Assembly: GCF_014652375.1 (NCBI RefSeq)
Contig: NZ_BMYR01000001.1
Coordinates: 234,292 to 298,291 of the forward strand
DNA length: 64,000 bases
Reading direction: 5' to 3'
Origin: Alishewanella tabrizica
GTDB lineage: Bacteria > Pseudomonadota > Gammaproteobacteria > Enterobacterales > Alteromonadaceae
Within the stretch, counting starts at the first letter, position 1. Each line of letters starts with the position of its first letter. The position numbers and the translations under genes are program-made. Shown one piece after another: positions 47,065-57,528 of this stretch. The notes beneath the pieces are model-generated. The model saw nothing but the letters and a program-made list of their open reading frames with translations. It made no database searches and was not told the DNA's origin.

Positions 47065-48989
47065 GTATTTCCTTGTTGCAACTGTTTTAAAAACGCGCTG
47101 GCTTCAGCCAAATCACGAGTACGGCGCATCGGCGGCAAACTCTTTAAAAAGGTGGCGCCATAGGGCCGAGTCACTAATCTATTATCGCATATCACCAACA
47201 CGCCACGATCGGTAACATCACGGATCAATCGCCCTACCCCCTGCTTTAAAGTAATCACCGCCTGAGGTAATTGCACTTCGGCAAAGGGATCTTGGCCGCG
47301 CATAGCACAATCTTCACTACGTGCTTGTAGCAAAGGATCGTCGGGGGATGCAAAGGGTAACTTATCGATAATGACACAACTTAACGTATCACCTCGTACA
47401 TCTACACCTTCCCAGAAACTGCCCGTACCAAGCAATACCGCATTTTCCAACTGAACAAATTGCTCTAATAATAATCGTTTACCCGTTGAGCCTTGCACTA
47501 ACACAGGCTGGCGGATCTGTTCAGGTAAGGTTGCGGCCATCATTTGTAACATACGATGGCTGGTGAATAAAAAGAAACAGCGACCATTATTCGCCGTTAT
47601 TAACTCAATAGCCATAGTCAACAATGCATGGGCCATGGCAGGCTCATGAGGTTCGGGCATAAACCGCGGTACACACAACAAGGCTTGTTTAGCGTAGTCA
47701 AAAGGACTTTCTAGCAATAACGTATCGGCGCCGGTTAAGCCCATTTGCTGTTGATAATGGCTAAACCCTTCATCTACTGACAAAGTAGCAGAGGTAAAAA
47801 TCCAACTACGTTGTTCTGCAAATACCAATTTATGGAATTTATCGGCAATGCTCAGAGGCGTTAAATGTAAACCCACATGTAACTTACTCGTTTCAAACCA
47901 CAAACTTACGCCTGTTTGTTCCACTTGTAACAATTTTACCAGCTGACCTTTTAATTGCGCTAAACGCTCGTAGCAACTGTCTAACGTCTGGCTTCGCCCC
48001 AAACTGCTTTTAACAATTTGATACAGCATATCTAAGGCATCATTAATTCGGGTTATGGCAGTTTGCATAGCCGGTTTTTGATACGCTTGTCGCCAATTCC
48101 CGCGGCTAGGATCGGTGGCAAACTGCAAACGCCAATCACGCGTTAAACTGGCCACTTTGTCAGCTGCCTTACTTAATTGGATAACATCTTTTAACTCGCC
48201 CTTGCCCACTAACTCAATATCTTTACATAAATCTTGCAAGACACGGGTAGAAAAATGCTCACCAAAATACTCACTGGCAATATCAGGGATTTGGTGCGCT
48301 TCATCAAAAATCACTACTTCCATATCCGGTAATAATTCGCCAAAGCCAGTATCTTTTAACGCTAAATCGGCAAAAAATAGGTGATGATTGACCACCACCA
48401 AATCGGCACCTTGTGCTTCTTTACGTGCTTTTAGCAAATGACAATCTTCATACACTGGGCAGTCTTTACCAAGGCAATTATCCGTTGTACTGGTAACAAA
48501 AGGCAGCGCTTTTGAATCTTCCGCGATATAGGTAAGTTCACCAATGTCGCCACTTTGCGTCTCAGTTGACCATTTTTTTATTAAACTCAGATCAGCAATA
48601 AGTTGAGGATCCGCTACCGGGACATGTTGGTAATGCTGCTCCAATCGAAATAAACACAGATAATTTGACCGCCCCTTTAATAACGCAATGGTAATGGGCA
48701 ACGCCAACGCCTGCAAAACAGTAGGCAAATCTCGAAAATACAACTGCTCTTGCAAGTTTTTGGTGCCTGTTGATAACACTACTTTCTTGCCTGATAGCAA
48801 AGCGGGCACCAAGTACGCATACGTTTTACCCGTACCAGTACCGGCCTCTACAACTAAAGCACCGTCTTGCTGAATAGCTTTTTCAACAGCATTGGCCATC
48901 GCTAATTGCGCAGCCCGTGGCTTAAAACCAGGTATCTGCTGGGCTAAGGTGCCATTTTCGGCAAACACTTTCGCTGATTTAGTGTTCAT
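47061..48989 (-). CDS. yoaA: DinG-family ATP-dependent helicase (YoaA)
   Basis: A 642-residue XPD/DinG-type superfamily 2 helicase, probably acting in DNA repair. Walker A is in VVEAGTGTGKTYAYLVP (near residue 52) and the DEAH box in VIFDEAHQIPD. Between them NCLGKDCPVYEDCHLLKA supplies cysteines for the expected iron-sulfur cluster. The helicase C-terminal motif appears as QGVGRLIRD. ATG 48989 (MNTKSAKVFAENG) is preferred over a TTG at 49001. E. coli YoaA works with the HolC clamp-loader subunit; whether that holds here is unknown. Confidence 0.92.
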   Translation of the reverse strand: MNTKSAKVFAENGTLAQQIPGFKPRAAQLAMANAVEKAIQQDGALVVEAGTGTGKTYAYLVPALLSGKKVVLSTGTKNLQEQLYFRDLPTVLQALALPITIALLKGRSNYLCLFRLEQHYQHVPVADPQLIADLSLIKKWSTETQSGDIGELTYIAEDSKALPFVTSTTDNCLGKDCPVYEDCHLLKARKEAQGADLVVVNHHLFFADLALKDTGFGELLPDMEVVIFDEAHQIPDIASEYFGEHFSTRVLQDLCKDIELVGKGELKDVIQLSKAADKVASLTRDWRLQFATDPSRGNWRQAYQKPAMQTAITRINDALDMLYQIVKSSLGRSQTLDSCYERLAQLKGQLVKLLQVEQTGVSLWFETSKLHVGLHLTPLSIADKFHKLVFAEQRSWIFTSATLSVDEGFSHYQQQMGLTGADTLLLESPFDYAKQALLCVPRFMPEPHEPAMAHALLTMAIELITANNGRCFFLFTSHRMLQMMAATLPEQIRQPVLVQGSTGKRLLLEQFVQLENAVLLGTGSFWEGVDVRGDTLSCVIIDKLPFASPDDPLLQARSEDCAMRGQDPFAEVQLPQAVITLKQGVGRLIRDVTDRGVLVICDNRLVTRPYGATFLKSLPPMRRTRDLAEASAFLKQLQQGNT

Positions 48990-49200
48990 TAGATATGCCA
49001 ATTGTCAACGGATGTTGAGAATTAACCAGATTAACGCAACCTAGCCAAACGAGATCAGCAACGCAGTGAGCCCTTTTTAGGTGATCTAAGTGGTATGTTA
49101 TTATCGGTATCATCTATTACCTGACTGCATTAGGCATAGCCAAAAAAGGCGTCTATTATGCCTTGTTTATCTAAAAATGCAGACAAAACGCCGTATTGTT

Positions 49201-49449
49201 TTAAACAAAAATATCAACATGGCCGTCTTTATCAACCCGTTGCTCTTCTTCTGGCGTGGTATACGGCGCAACGGGAAAGTCACCATCAGCCTGCTTACGC
49301 TGAGCAAATCGGCGTAAAATCAGATACTTTTGCTCATGCCGCTTCAGTGGCTCTAAGCGTGCCTCTTTAAAAACCGGTAAGACCATTTTCGGTTCTTGTT
49401 CAATTGGCGTACCCGGGGTACGTTGGATAAACGGCATAAAAATGTCCAC
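49201..49449 (-). CDS. Uncharacterised 82-residue protein
   Basis: A small basic, soluble protein, family not recognised. It begins (GTG start) MDIFMPFIQRTPGTPIEQEP and includes a KEARLEPLKRHEQKYLILRR segment and an acidic tail ending HVDIFV. The GTG at 49449 is supported by AGGAGGT about 4 bases upstream, an unusually strong ribosome binding site, which argues that it is a real gene. It lies alone between yoaA and the histidine operon. Confidence 0.65.
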   Translation of the reverse strand: MDIFMPFIQRTPGTPIEQEPKMVLPVFKEARLEPLKRHEQKYLILRRFAQRKQADGDFPVAPYTTPEEEQRVDKDGHVDIFV

Positions 49450-49672
49450 GACGACCTCCTTTGGCTACACTGTGTTTATTTTATATCGGCCAAATCTTGG
49501 CAAACTAAAGCCCTTGCAATGACTATACAACATGAGCATTATTTAACCAGATAAATCATAGCGTAGTTTCGCAAACACTATTCTCACGTTAACCACATTC
49601 CAGCATTAATAATAAGTAACTGATTATTAATGATATAAAATTATTTCACTTTTAAAAATATAAAATTAATTA

Positions 49673-49701
49673 TTGCACTTTAGCGCCAGCCAGAGTAACT
49701 T
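49673..49701 (+). promoter_or_regulatory. Putative his operon promoter
   Basis: TTGCAC (49673-49678), a 17-base spacer and TAACTT (49696-49701), about 38 bases before the leader peptide. The upstream 220 bases (49450-49672) are very A/T-rich with no other feature, as is common upstream of strong promoters. Confidence 0.5.
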
Positions 49702-49738
49702 GTATAGCAATTAAATAAGGTTTTTATTGAACACTTTT

Positions 49739-49786
49739 ATGAATAATAACGTAAGCGTAACACAGCACCACCATCATATCACCTAG
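49739..49786 (+). CDS. hisL: his operon leader peptide
   Basis: A 15-residue frame, MNNNVSVTQHHHHIT, with four consecutive histidine codons (CAC CAC CAT CAT, 49766-49777). Stalling at these codons when charged tRNA-His is scarce would allow antitermination in the RNA that follows. AAGG lies upstream, although at a long distance. The leader peptide plus the terminator downstream identify classical his attenuation. Confidence 0.9.
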   Translation: MNNNVSVTQHHHHIT

Positions 49787-49880
49787 CCTTCCGGTTTAGG
49801 CGGAGGGCTATTGTGTTGGCCTCCGGTGGACTTTGTTACAACCAACCCCGCAGGCCAAGCCACGGGGTTTTTTGTTTTTA
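49787..49880 (+). promoter_or_regulatory. his operon attenuator
   Basis: Alternative pairings follow the leader peptide. CGGAGG (49801-49806) can pair with CCTCCG (49820-49825) and further GG/CC blocks. The final AACCCCG / CGGGGTT stem (49844-49869) is followed by TTTTGTTTTT, a rho-independent terminator 26 bases before hisG. The His-codon leader peptide would decide which structure forms. Confidence 0.85.
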
Positions 49881-49905
49881 AATGATTAGTATTTGGGAGT
49901 AACCA

Positions 49906-50814
49906 ATGAGTCCGGCGATTGAAAGTAAAAGATTACGTATCGGTATGCAAAAATCTGGGCGTTTATCCACAGAATCACAAGCTCTGTTAACCAGTTGTGG
50001 CTTAAAAATCAACCTGCGGGAGCAACGACTGATTGCCCATGTTGAAAATATGCCGATTGATATTCTGCGGGTTCGCGACGACGATATCCCAGGTTTGGTG
50101 ATGGACGGTGTCTGCGACTTAGGCATTATTGGCGAAAACGTATTAGAAGAAGTCTCGTTACAGCGGCAAATTGATAATGAATCTGCAGAATATGATGTGT
50201 TGGCGCGGCTTGACTTTGGTGGTTGCCGGCTATCTATCGCAGTACCGCAAGAAGAAGAATATCAGGGTGCCAGCAGTTTAGAGGGTAAAACAATTGCCAC
50301 CACGTACCCGCGATTATTAACCCGTTATTTAAAGCAACAAGGTGTAAATGCCCGAGTAGTGATGCTAACCGGTTCGGTTGAGGTTGCTCCGCGCGCGGGT
50401 CTGGCCGATGCCATTTGTGATTTGGTTTCTACCGGTGCCACACTTGAAGCCAACGGTTTAAAAGAAGCCGAAGTCATTTACCGCAGTAAAGCAGTGCTGA
50501 TTCAACGCAAAGGCTTAAACGATGCCCAGCACCTGAAACTGATCAATAAGTTAATGCCGCGCATTCAGGGTGTAATGCAAGCCAACGAAAGCAAATACAT
50601 TATGCTACACGCCCCCCGCGCTAAACTAACCGAAGTAATTGCCCTATTGCCCGGTGCCGAGAATCCAACGCTATTGCCGTTGGTAGGCAACGATGCAATG
50701 GTCGCCATCCATGTAGTTAGCAGTGAAACCTTGTTCTGGGAAACCATGGAACAATTAAAGCTGCTGGGTGCAAGTTCAATCTTAGTATTACCCATTGAAA
50801 AGATGATGGAGTAA
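49906..50814 (+). CDS. hisG: ATP phosphoribosyltransferase (long form)
   Basis: The 302-residue first enzyme of histidine synthesis, joining ATP and PRPP. It is the long HisG form with its own C-terminal regulatory domain (residues ~225-300, [30 protein letters not shown]), so no HisZ is needed. It has the opening [19 protein letters not shown] and the PRPP-binding [32 protein letters not shown] precedes the ATG. Feedback inhibition by histidine is expected from the family. Confidence 0.97.
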   Translation: MSPAIESKRLRIGMQKSGRLSTESQALLTSCGLKINLREQRLIAHVENMPIDILRVRDDDIPGLVMDGVCDLGIIGENVLEEVSLQRQIDNESAEYDVLARLDFGGCRLSIAVPQEEEYQGASSLEGKTIATTYPRLLTRYLKQQGVNARVVMLTGSVEVAPRAGLADAICDLVSTGATLEANGLKEAEVIYRSKAVLIQRKGLNDAQHLKLINKLMPRIQGVMQANESKYIMLHAPRAKLTEVIALLPGAENPTLLPLVGNDAMVAIHVVSSETLFWETMEQLKLLGASSILVLPIEKMME

Positions 50815-50817
50815 CAC

Positions 50818-52149
50818 ATGCAGCGCTTTAACTGGAATCAACTGGATCAAGCAGGGCAACAAGCCGCGTTAGCAAGACCTGCGTTAGCAGACTCAGCCGC
50901 GTTAGCGCCAACTGTTCAAGCCATTATTGCGGCAGTAAGACAAGAGGGTGATGCAGCACTGCAGCGCTTTAGCCAACAATTTGATCAACTGCCCGACAAC
51001 CCGCTTCGGTTAAGCCAAGAAGAGCAACAGCGCTTACTTGGCTTGCTGCAACCTGAGCGCAAAGCGGCCATCGAATTGGCCTATGACAATATTCGCAAGT
51101 TTCATGCGGCACAATTACCGCGCGATATTGAAGTAGAAACCAGCGCCGGGGTGATTTGCCAGCTAAAAAGCCGCCCGATCGGTAGCGTAGGATTATATAT
51201 CCCCGGCGGCAGTGCACCCTTACCTTCTACGGTACTAATGTTAGGTGTACCCGCGCAATTAGCCGGTTGCCCGCGCGCGGTGTTAGTCACGCCACCAGGC
51301 AAACCTAATGCAATTGATATTGCGCCTGAAATTATTTATGCCGCTAATCTTTGTGGCATTTCTGAAATCTATACAATTGGTGGCGCTCAAGCAATTGCTG
51401 CTCTAGCGTATGGCACTGAGAGCATTGCCAAAGTCGATAAAATTTTTGGTCCTGGCAATCGTTATGTAACAGAAGCTAAACAGCAGGTCAGCCAAGATGC
51501 CAAGGGCGCACAAATTGATATGCCGGCAGGGCCTTCAGAGGTGTTAGTGTTGGCGGATGCGGAAGCTAACCCCGCCTTTGTTGCTGCTGATTTATTATCG
51601 CAAGCAGAGCACGGCCCAGATTCACAGGTGATCTTAATTAGTGACAGCAGCACCCTCTTGGATAATGTCGAAATTCAACTTGCTGCGCAATTAGCGGCTC
51701 TGCCGCGGGGCGCCATTGCAGCCAAAGCACTTGCCCATAGCCGTGCCATTTTAACAGCAGACCTCCAAACTGCCGTGGCGGTAACGAATGCCTATGCGCC
51801 CGAGCATTTAATCGTGCAAACGCGCGATGCCAGTGCGCTTACCGAGCAATTTGATAGTGCCGCCAGTATCTTTGTAGGGGAATGGACGCCAGAATCTGCC
51901 GGCGATTATGCCAGCGGCACTAACCATGTGTTGCCAACCTATGGCTATAGCCGCACCGTGTCCAGTTTATCACTAACGGACTTTTATCGCCGCTTTACCG
52001 TGCAGCAGTTATCAGCACAAGGTATGCGCAATATTGGCCCAGCTATTGTTACGCTTGCCGAAGCAGAAAGCTTAGAAGCCCATGCCAATGCGGTGCGACT
52101 GCGTTTAGCTGCGCTAGAAAAAGCCGGCCAGAACACGGCAAATGACTAA
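50818..52149 (+). CDS. hisD: Histidinol dehydrogenase
   Basis: A 443-residue zinc- and NAD-dependent enzyme for the last two oxidations, histidinol to histidine. It has the family region VGLYIPGGSAPLPSTVLMLG, the FGPGNRYVTEAKQQV segment near residue 220, and the zinc/catalytic stretch DMPAGPSEVLVLAD..LLSQAEHGPDSQV. Late family residues YAPEHLIVQ and SGTNHVLPTYGYSR are present. It starts 3 bases after hisG. Confidence 0.97.
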   Translation: MQRFNWNQLDQAGQQAALARPALADSAALAPTVQAIIAAVRQEGDAALQRFSQQFDQLPDNPLRLSQEEQQRLLGLLQPERKAAIELAYDNIRKFHAAQLPRDIEVETSAGVICQLKSRPIGSVGLYIPGGSAPLPSTVLMLGVPAQLAGCPRAVLVTPPGKPNAIDIAPEIIYAANLCGISEIYTIGGAQAIAALAYGTESIAKVDKIFGPGNRYVTEAKQQVSQDAKGAQIDMPAGPSEVLVLADAEANPAFVAADLLSQAEHGPDSQVILISDSSTLLDNVEIQLAAQLAALPRGAIAAKALAHSRAILTADLQTAVAVTNAYAPEHLIVQTRDASALTEQFDSAASIFVGEWTPESAGDYASGTNHVLPTYGYSRTVSSLSLTDFYRRFTVQQLSAQGMRNIGPAIVTLAEAESLEAHANAVRLRLAALEKAGQNTAND

Positions 52150-52216
52150 GGCAAGCGACTAAGGTTATTAGTCAGGCCAATATTAAGAAAACGAATAAAC
52201 AAGGTTGAGGTTTGTG

Positions 52217-53323
52217 ATGACAACTGCCAATAACGCCAACAGCACCAGCAATACCGTAAATACGCTGGCCCGGCAACTGGTGCAAGACATTGTACCTTAT
52301 GCCTCTGCCCGCAGCAGTATGAGTGGCGGCGCAGTCTGGCTTAATGCTAATGAAAATGCGCTAGCTCCTGCTTATCAGTTAGATGATTGCTTTAACCGCT
52401 ATCCGTCATGTCAGCCAAAAGCGGTAATTGACGCTTATGCCGCCTATGCCGGTTTGGCGCCTGAACAGGTGCTGGTAAGCCGCGGTGCCGATGAAGGTAT
52501 CGAGCTGCTGATCCGTAGCTTTTGCGAGCCCAAACAAGATAGCATTACTATTTGCCCGCCGACTTATGGCATGTATGCCATTAGTGCCGAAAGCAATCAA
52601 ACTGCAGTAACGAAAGTGCTGTTAAAAGACAGCGAGCGCTTGGATTTACCGGGTATTTTCGCTACCCACCCCAAACTGGTGTTTATTTGTAGCCCGAATA
52701 ACCCCACTGGCGATCTGATCCCGCGTGAAGATATTATTGCCGTACTGGAGCACTTTAAAGACAAGGCACTGGTGGTGGTAGATGAAGCCTATATTGAATT
52801 CGCGCCCTCAGCCTCTGTAGTGCCGCTGCTTAGCCGCTACCCACATTTGGTAGTGTTACGTACGTTATCCAAAGCCTTTGGCTTGGCAGGGTTGCGCTGT
52901 GGTTTTACGCTGGCCTCGGCCGATATTATCAATGCCCTGAAAAAGATGATTGCGCCCTATCCCATTGCCGAACCGGTGGCACAAATTGCTGCTCAGGCAC
53001 TTTCGGCAAAGGGCATCGCGCAAATGCAGCAAAGCGTAGCGATCATTAATCAATTGCGTAACGACTTTAGCACCTTTGTCTCACAGCTCCCGGGCATTGT
53101 AAAAATTTGGCCCAGTAATGCCAACTATGTGCTGTTACAAGTGAGTAATGCCGCCGACTGTGTGCAGGCATTAATCAGCGAAGGGATCTTAATCCGCAAT
53201 CAATCCAGCCAGTTAGGCTTAACCGAGGTAGTGCGGGTGTCCATTGGTAATCCGGATGAGATGCAGCGTTTACAGCAAGCCATGTTAACCTATTTTTCCA
53301 CGACGAAGAGAGCAAGCGCATGA
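52217..53323 (+). CDS. hisC: Histidinol-phosphate aminotransferase
   Basis: A 368-residue class II PLP aminotransferase. The internal-aldimine lysine lies in [16 protein letters not shown] (near residue 220). The substrate and PLP features are [25 protein letters not shown] and [15 protein letters not shown] 52217 has AAGGTTGAGG just upstream; a GTG at 52214 and a TTG at 52205 are alternatives. The gap after hisD (67 bases) is the only long one before hisF. Confidence 0.96.
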   Translation: MTTANNANSTSNTVNTLARQLVQDIVPYASARSSMSGGAVWLNANENALAPAYQLDDCFNRYPSCQPKAVIDAYAAYAGLAPEQVLVSRGADEGIELLIRSFCEPKQDSITICPPTYGMYAISAESNQTAVTKVLLKDSERLDLPGIFATHPKLVFICSPNNPTGDLIPREDIIAVLEHFKDKALVVVDEAYIEFAPSASVVPLLSRYPHLVVLRTLSKAFGLAGLRCGFTLASADIINALKKMIAPYPIAEPVAQIAAQALSAKGIAQMQQSVAIINQLRNDFSTFVSQLPGIVKIWPSNANYVLLQVSNAADCVQALISEGILIRNQSSQLGLTEVVRVSIGNPDEMQRLQQAMLTYFSTTKRASA

Positions 53324-54390
53324 GTGGCCAACCTATTTTATTTATCGACCGCGACGGCACCATGGTGGAAGAGCCACCAATTGACAAACAACTGGATAGC
53401 TTGGAAAAGCTGGCCTATGAACCGGGCTTGGTCCCTGCACTCTTAAAGCTGCAGGCCGCCGGTTATCGCTTGGTGATGGTCACCAATCAGGACGGCTTGG
53501 GCACCAGCAGCTTTCCGCGTGACACCTTTGATGCGCCGCATAACAAAATGATGCAACTGCTCACCTCGCAAGGCATCGTTTTTGATGATGTATTGATTTG
53601 CCCGCACTTTGACAGCGATAACTGCAGTTGTCGTAAACCCAAATTAGGCTTAGTCAAAGACTACCTGCAGCAAGGCAAAATCGACTTTACCAATTCCTAC
53701 GTAATTGGCGACCGGCTGACCGATGTGCAATTAGCTGAAAATATGGGCTTGCCGTCGTTTCAGTACAATCGCGATACCTTAGGCTGGGCCGAAATCACCA
53801 AGCGCCTGCTAAGTCGCGGTCGAAAAGCCACAGTGCGCCGCACTACCCGTGAAACCGATATTGAAATCAGCGTAGATCTGGATAATAGCGGAAACAATTA
53901 CTTTGGCACTGGCGTTGGTTTCTTTGATCATATGCTGGAGCAAATTGCCACCCACGGCGGCTTTTCGCTGCAAGTAAAAGTCACAGGCGATTACCATATT
54001 GACGATCACCACAGTGTCGAAGATACCGCCTTAGCACTAGGTCAGGCCCTAAAACAAGCCCTTGGAAATAAACGCGGCATCAACCGTTTTGGCTTTGTGC
54101 TGCCGATGGATGAGTGTCGTGCTGAGTGTGTGCTGGATTTATCGGGCCGCCCGCTGTTTGTGTTTAATGGCGAGCTGGGCGATGGTGCAGTCGGTGGTTT
54201 AACACTGGAAATGGTGCCGCACTTTTTCCGCTCGTTAAGCGATGCCATGTTAATGTCGCTGCATTTAAGCATTACCGAAGGCAATAAACACCATAAAGTG
54301 GAAGGCTTGTTTAAAGCTTTTGGCCGCGCCTTACGCCAAGCGATTACGGTAAGTGGTGAAGCCTTACCCAGCTCCAAAGGAGTGCTGTAA
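53320..54390 (+). CDS. hisB: Bifunctional histidinol-phosphatase / imidazoleglycerol-phosphate dehydratase
   Basis: A 356-residue fusion. Residues 1-165 are a HAD phosphatase ([26 protein letters not shown] zinc-loop cysteines). Residues ~170-356 are the dehydratase ([50 protein letters not shown]), carrying manganese-binding histidines. The start overlaps the hisC stop as ATGA, and the stop overlaps hisH by one base. The fused form is typical of gammaproteobacteria. Confidence 0.97.
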   Translation: MSGQPILFIDRDGTMVEEPPIDKQLDSLEKLAYEPGLVPALLKLQAAGYRLVMVTNQDGLGTSSFPRDTFDAPHNKMMQLLTSQGIVFDDVLICPHFDSDNCSCRKPKLGLVKDYLQQGKIDFTNSYVIGDRLTDVQLAENMGLPSFQYNRDTLGWAEITKRLLSRGRKATVRRTTRETDIEISVDLDNSGNNYFGTGVGFFDHMLEQIATHGGFSLQVKVTGDYHIDDHHSVEDTALALGQALKQALGNKRGINRFGFVLPMDECRAECVLDLSGRPLFVFNGELGDGAVGGLTLEMVPHFFRSLSDAMLMSLHLSITEGNKHHKVEGLFKAFGRALRQAITVSGEALPSSKGVL

Positions 54391-54986
54391 TGGCGGAACT
54401 GGTTATTGTCGATACCGGCTGTGCCAATATCAGCTCGGTCTATTTTGCGGTAAAGCGCCTCGGTACTGAGCCGGTGATTAGCCACGACGCCAACGTCATC
54501 AAAGCGGCTAACCGGGTGATAGTGCCTGGTGTCGGTAGCGCCAAAGCCGCTATGGCGAACTTGGCCGAGCGCGAGTTGATTGCTACCTTACAAGGCTTAA
54601 CCCAGCCGGTGTTAGGCATTTGTTTGGGCATGCAAATGCTTACCGCCCATAGTATGGAAGGCGATGTCGCCTGTTTAGGCTTAATCCCAGGCGAAGTCGC
54701 GCCACTGAATGCCGCAGGTTTACGCTTACCCCATATGGGCTGGAATACGCTGCATAGCATTAGCAGTCACCCTATTATGCAAGGCTTTACCGAACAAGAT
54801 TACCTGTATTTTGTGCATAGCTTTGCGGTAGTGCCCAGCCAATATAGTTTAGCGCAGTGCCACTATGGTTCTGATTTCGCAGCCGTGATTGGCAAAGATA
54901 ATGTGGCCGGTGCGCAATTTCACCCAGAGCGTTCAGGCAAGGTCGGTGCGCGTTTATTACAAAACTTTTTGGAGTGGCAGCTGTGA
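54390..54986 (+). CDS. hisH: Imidazole glycerol phosphate synthase, glutaminase subunit
   Basis: A 198-residue class I glutamine amidotransferase delivering ammonia to HisF. The nucleophile cysteine is in [11 protein letters not shown] (near residue 77), with the catalytic histidine and glutamate in [13 protein letters not shown] near residue 178. It starts on the last base of the hisB stop (TAATG), and its 3' end overlaps hisA, showing tight translational coupling. Confidence 0.97.
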   Translation: MAELVIVDTGCANISSVYFAVKRLGTEPVISHDANVIKAANRVIVPGVGSAKAAMANLAERELIATLQGLTQPVLGICLGMQMLTAHSMEGDVACLGLIPGEVAPLNAAGLRLPHMGWNTLHSISSHPIMQGFTEQDYLYFVHSFAVVPSQYSLAQCHYGSDFAAVIGKDNVAGAQFHPERSGKVGARLLQNFLEWQL

Positions 54987-55720
54987 TTATCCCAGCGATA
55001 GATTTAATTGATGGCAAGGTCGTGCGTCTATATCAGGGCGCTTATGATAAAACCACCGAATACGAATTCAGTCCGCTAAGCTTGCGCGATCGCTATGCCG
55101 CAGCCGGTTCACCCATTTTACATGTGGTCGACTTATCTGGTGCGAAAGATGCCAGTAAGCGGCAACTTAGCTTATTAACAGCCTTAATGACTAATTCGCC
55201 CTTACAGATCCAAGTCGGTGGCGGCGTGCGCAGCGAGCAAGATGTGAAAGATTTACTGGCCGCCGGTGCCAGTCGGGTAGTTATTGGCAGTTTAGCCATT
55301 CGTGAACCTGAGTTGGTGCAGGGCTGGATCAAGCAGTATGGCGGCGATCGTATCGTACTGGCGTTAGACGTGGCGATTAATGCCAAGGGCGAAAAAACCT
55401 TACCCAGCCATGGCTGGATTGAGGAGTCTGGTGTGACACTGGAGCAAGTGCTTGATGGCTATATCGCTGCCGGTGCTAAGCATGTATTGTGCACCGATAT
55501 TAGTAAAGATGGCACCCTAAGCGGCTCCAATGTGGCGCTATACCGCGAACTGTGCAGCAAGTACCCACAATTGGCTTGGCAAGCCTCGGGCGGTATTGGC
55601 GCGCTCAGTGATATTCAGGCTTTAATTGGCTCTGGCGTAGCAGGTGTGATTTTAGGACGCTCGCTATTGGAAGGTAAATTTTCGCTTGAGGAGGCCATAG
55701 CATGCTGGCAAAACGGTTAA
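54983..55720 (+). CDS. hisA: Phosphoribosylformimino-5-aminoimidazole carboxamide ribotide isomerase
   Basis: A 245-residue TIM-barrel isomerase (ProFAR to PRFAR). Catalytic aspartates lie in [15 protein letters not shown] (residue ~7) and LALDVAIN (near 127). Phosphate-binding glycines appear in [10 protein letters not shown] and the late [13 protein letters not shown] 54983 is used because GGAG sits 8 bases upstream and it gives the family start MIIPAIDL; it overlaps the hisH stop (GTGA). The overlap with hisF is 19 bases. Confidence 0.96.
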   Translation: MIIPAIDLIDGKVVRLYQGAYDKTTEYEFSPLSLRDRYAAAGSPILHVVDLSGAKDASKRQLSLLTALMTNSPLQIQVGGGVRSEQDVKDLLAAGASRVVIGSLAIREPELVQGWIKQYGGDRIVLALDVAINAKGEKTLPSHGWIEESGVTLEQVLDGYIAAGAKHVLCTDISKDGTLSGSNVALYRELCSKYPQLAWQASGGIGALSDIQALIGSGVAGVILGRSLLEGKFSLEEAIACWQNG

Positions 55721-56475
55721 TTCCCTGTTTAGATGTTCGCGATGGCAAGGTGGTGAAAGGCGTACAGTTTCGTAACCACGAAATTATTGGCGATATTGTG
55801 CCACTGGCACAGCGCTATGCCGAAGCCGGTGCCGATGAGTTAGTGTTTTATGATATTACCGCTTCCAGCGATGGCCGTGTGGTGGATAAAAGCTGGGTTC
55901 GGCGTATTGCTGAAGTGATTGATATCCCCTTTTGTGTGGCAGGTGGCATTAAATCAGTCGCCGATGCGGGCAAGATTTTAGAAATGGGTGCCGATAAGGT
56001 GTCGATTAATAGTCCGGCGCTGAGTAATCCGCAATTAATTGCCGATTTAAATGCCACCTTTGGCCAGCAATGCGTGGTGATTGGCATCGACAGTTTTTTT
56101 GATGTGGCTTCTGGCCAGTATCAGGTATACCAATTTACTGGCGATGAAACGCGCACCCAAAAAACCCAGTGGTTAACGCGGGATTGGGTAAGCGAGGTAC
56201 AACGTTTGGGTGCCGGTGAAATTGTGCTGAACTGTATGAATCAAGATGGTGTGCGTCAGGGTTATGATATTGCCCAGCTGAAAACCATCCGCGATCTCTG
56301 CAAGGTACCCCTTATTGCCAGTGGAGGTGCCGGTACGATGCAACACTTTACTGAGGTATTTCAGCAAGCCGATGTGGATGGTGCCTTAGCCGCCAGTGTG
56401 TTTCATAAGGGTATTATTCAGATTAGCGAGCTAAAAGCGAAGTTAATTGCGGATGGGATTAGTATTCGGCCTTAG
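55702..56475 (+). CDS. hisF: Imidazole glycerol phosphate synthase, cyclase subunit
   Basis: A 257-residue TIM-barrel cyclase that uses ammonia from HisH to form imidazole glycerol phosphate and AICAR. Catalytic aspartates are in [16 protein letters not shown] (D11) and [10 protein letters not shown] (near 130). It also has [25 protein letters not shown] and IASGGAGTM. It is the last gene of the tightly packed hisG-to-hisF series. Instead of the usual overlap with hisI, 365 bases of repeat DNA follow. Confidence 0.97.
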   Translation: MLAKRLIPCLDVRDGKVVKGVQFRNHEIIGDIVPLAQRYAEAGADELVFYDITASSDGRVVDKSWVRRIAEVIDIPFCVAGGIKSVADAGKILEMGADKVSINSPALSNPQLIADLNATFGQQCVVIGIDSFFDVASGQYQVYQFTGDETRTQKTQWLTRDWVSEVQRLGAGEIVLNCMNQDGVRQGYDIAQLKTIRDLCKVPLIASGGAGTMQHFTEVFQQADVDGALAASVFHKGIIQISELKAKLIADGISIRP

Positions 56476-56501
56476 TGGTATAGTCATGTGCTTCGAACAC
56501 G

Positions 56502-56681
56502 CAAACACTACGTACATTTTTTCTGTGACACGCCGTGAACCATCCATGGGCTCGATTGTAAATGTCATCCATGACATTTACCCCATGGAGGGGCCAGCGA
56601 AGCTGTCCAAATTCGTTCCAGACGAATTTGTCCGGCCATCCATGGCCTCCAACGGTCACAGAAAAAAGTACATCCGCGTTT
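56502..56681. repeat. Structured intergenic repeat, copy A (in the his operon)
   Basis: A 180 bp element with outer arms of 28 bases (56502-56529; 56654-56681). They share CAAAC..GTAC, a run of T and CTGTGAC in inverted orientation. The interior holds a 24-base palindrome GTAAATGTCAT-CC-ATGACATTTAC, the hairpin CAAATTCGT/ACGAATTTG (56608-56630), a CCAGC/GCTG block and GGCCAT-CC-ATGGCC. The inner motifs match copies D and E. Confidence 0.75.
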
Positions 56682-56715
56682 GCTCATCCCGTTGACTACA
56701 CCTATGTATCGAGCA

Positions 56716-56814
56716 CAACACCGACACTGCTAAGCAAAGCGTCTTTGGCATGGATGCCAAAGAGGAGCCTACAGGGATGTATTCACGGCGTCTTTGCGTG
56801 TAGTGTCGGTGTTG
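56716..56814. repeat. Structured intergenic repeat, copy B (in the his operon)
   Basis: A 99 bp element with perfect 13-base outer arms (CAACACCGACACT / AGTGTCGGTGTTG) that continue inward with mismatches. The interior holds the hairpin CTTTGGCATGGATGCCAAAG (56743-56762) and the segment GCCTACAGGGATGTATTCAC leading to GGCG. These internal motifs are shared with copies C and E. It ends 26 bases before the hisIE start codon. Confidence 0.8.
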
Positions 56815-56840
56815 CGCACACTCACTTTTGAGAGTTCAAT

Positions 56841-57455
56841 ATGAATCTACAACAAATCAACCAGCTAAGCTGGCCCGACACCCAACTGCTACCGGCGATA
56901 GTGCAGCATGCCATCTCCGGTAAAGTCTTAATGCAAGGTTATATGAACCCGGCGGCACTACAGCATACGCTGGATAGCGGCAATGTGACCTTTTTTAGTC
57001 GTAGTCAGCAACGCTTATGGACTAAAGGCGAAAGCTCTGGCCATACCTTAAAGCTCGTTAGCATTGACAGTGATTGCGATGCCGACAGCTTGCTGGTACT
57101 GGCCATGCCGCAAGGCCCTACCTGCCATGTCGGTACCGAAACCTGCTGGCACGATAATAGCGCTAACAGCCCGCAATTGGCTTTCTTATATGATTTAGAG
57201 CAAGTCATTCAAAGCCGTGAAGGTGCTGATCCGAAAAGCAGTTATACCGCCAGTTTGTTTGCGCGTGGCGTGAAACGCATTGCCCAAAAGGTCGGCGAAG
57301 AAGGCGTTGAATCTGCTTTAGCCGCCATGGCCGGCGATAGAGAAGAACTCGCCAATGAAGCTGCCGATCTTATATTCCATTTGCTGGTATTGTTGCGTAG
57401 CCAGAAACTGGAATTAAATGACGTGATCAAGGTGCTACAACAACGCCATAAATAA
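56841..57455 (+). CDS. hisI: Phosphoribosyl-AMP cyclohydrolase / phosphoribosyl-ATP pyrophosphatase
   Basis: The 204-residue bifunctional HisIE, catalysing steps 2 and 3 of histidine synthesis. The N-terminal cyclohydrolase carries zinc and magnesium ligands in [20 protein letters not shown] and [10 protein letters not shown]. The C-terminal pyrophosphatase contains [16 protein letters not shown] and [19 protein letters not shown] lies upstream of the ATG. Two hairpin elements separate it from hisF, so its expression may depend on read-through or a nearby promoter. Confidence 0.96.
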   Translation: MNLQQINQLSWPDTQLLPAIVQHAISGKVLMQGYMNPAALQHTLDSGNVTFFSRSQQRLWTKGESSGHTLKLVSIDSDCDADSLLVLAMPQGPTCHVGTETCWHDNSANSPQLAFLYDLEQVIQSREGADPKSSYTASLFARGVKRIAQKVGEEGVESALAAMAGDREELANEAADLIFHLLVLLRSQKLELNDVIKVLQQRHK

Positions 57456-57528
57456 TACTGCAGCGCACTATTCTTTTTTTAAAAATGGAGTAAGCTTAGG
57501 CAAGGATGCTAGCTAGAATAATGTCATT

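Noticed and set aside
56447-56831. Reading frames between hisF and hisI
   Set aside because: They cross the palindromic elements A and B and have no coding features.
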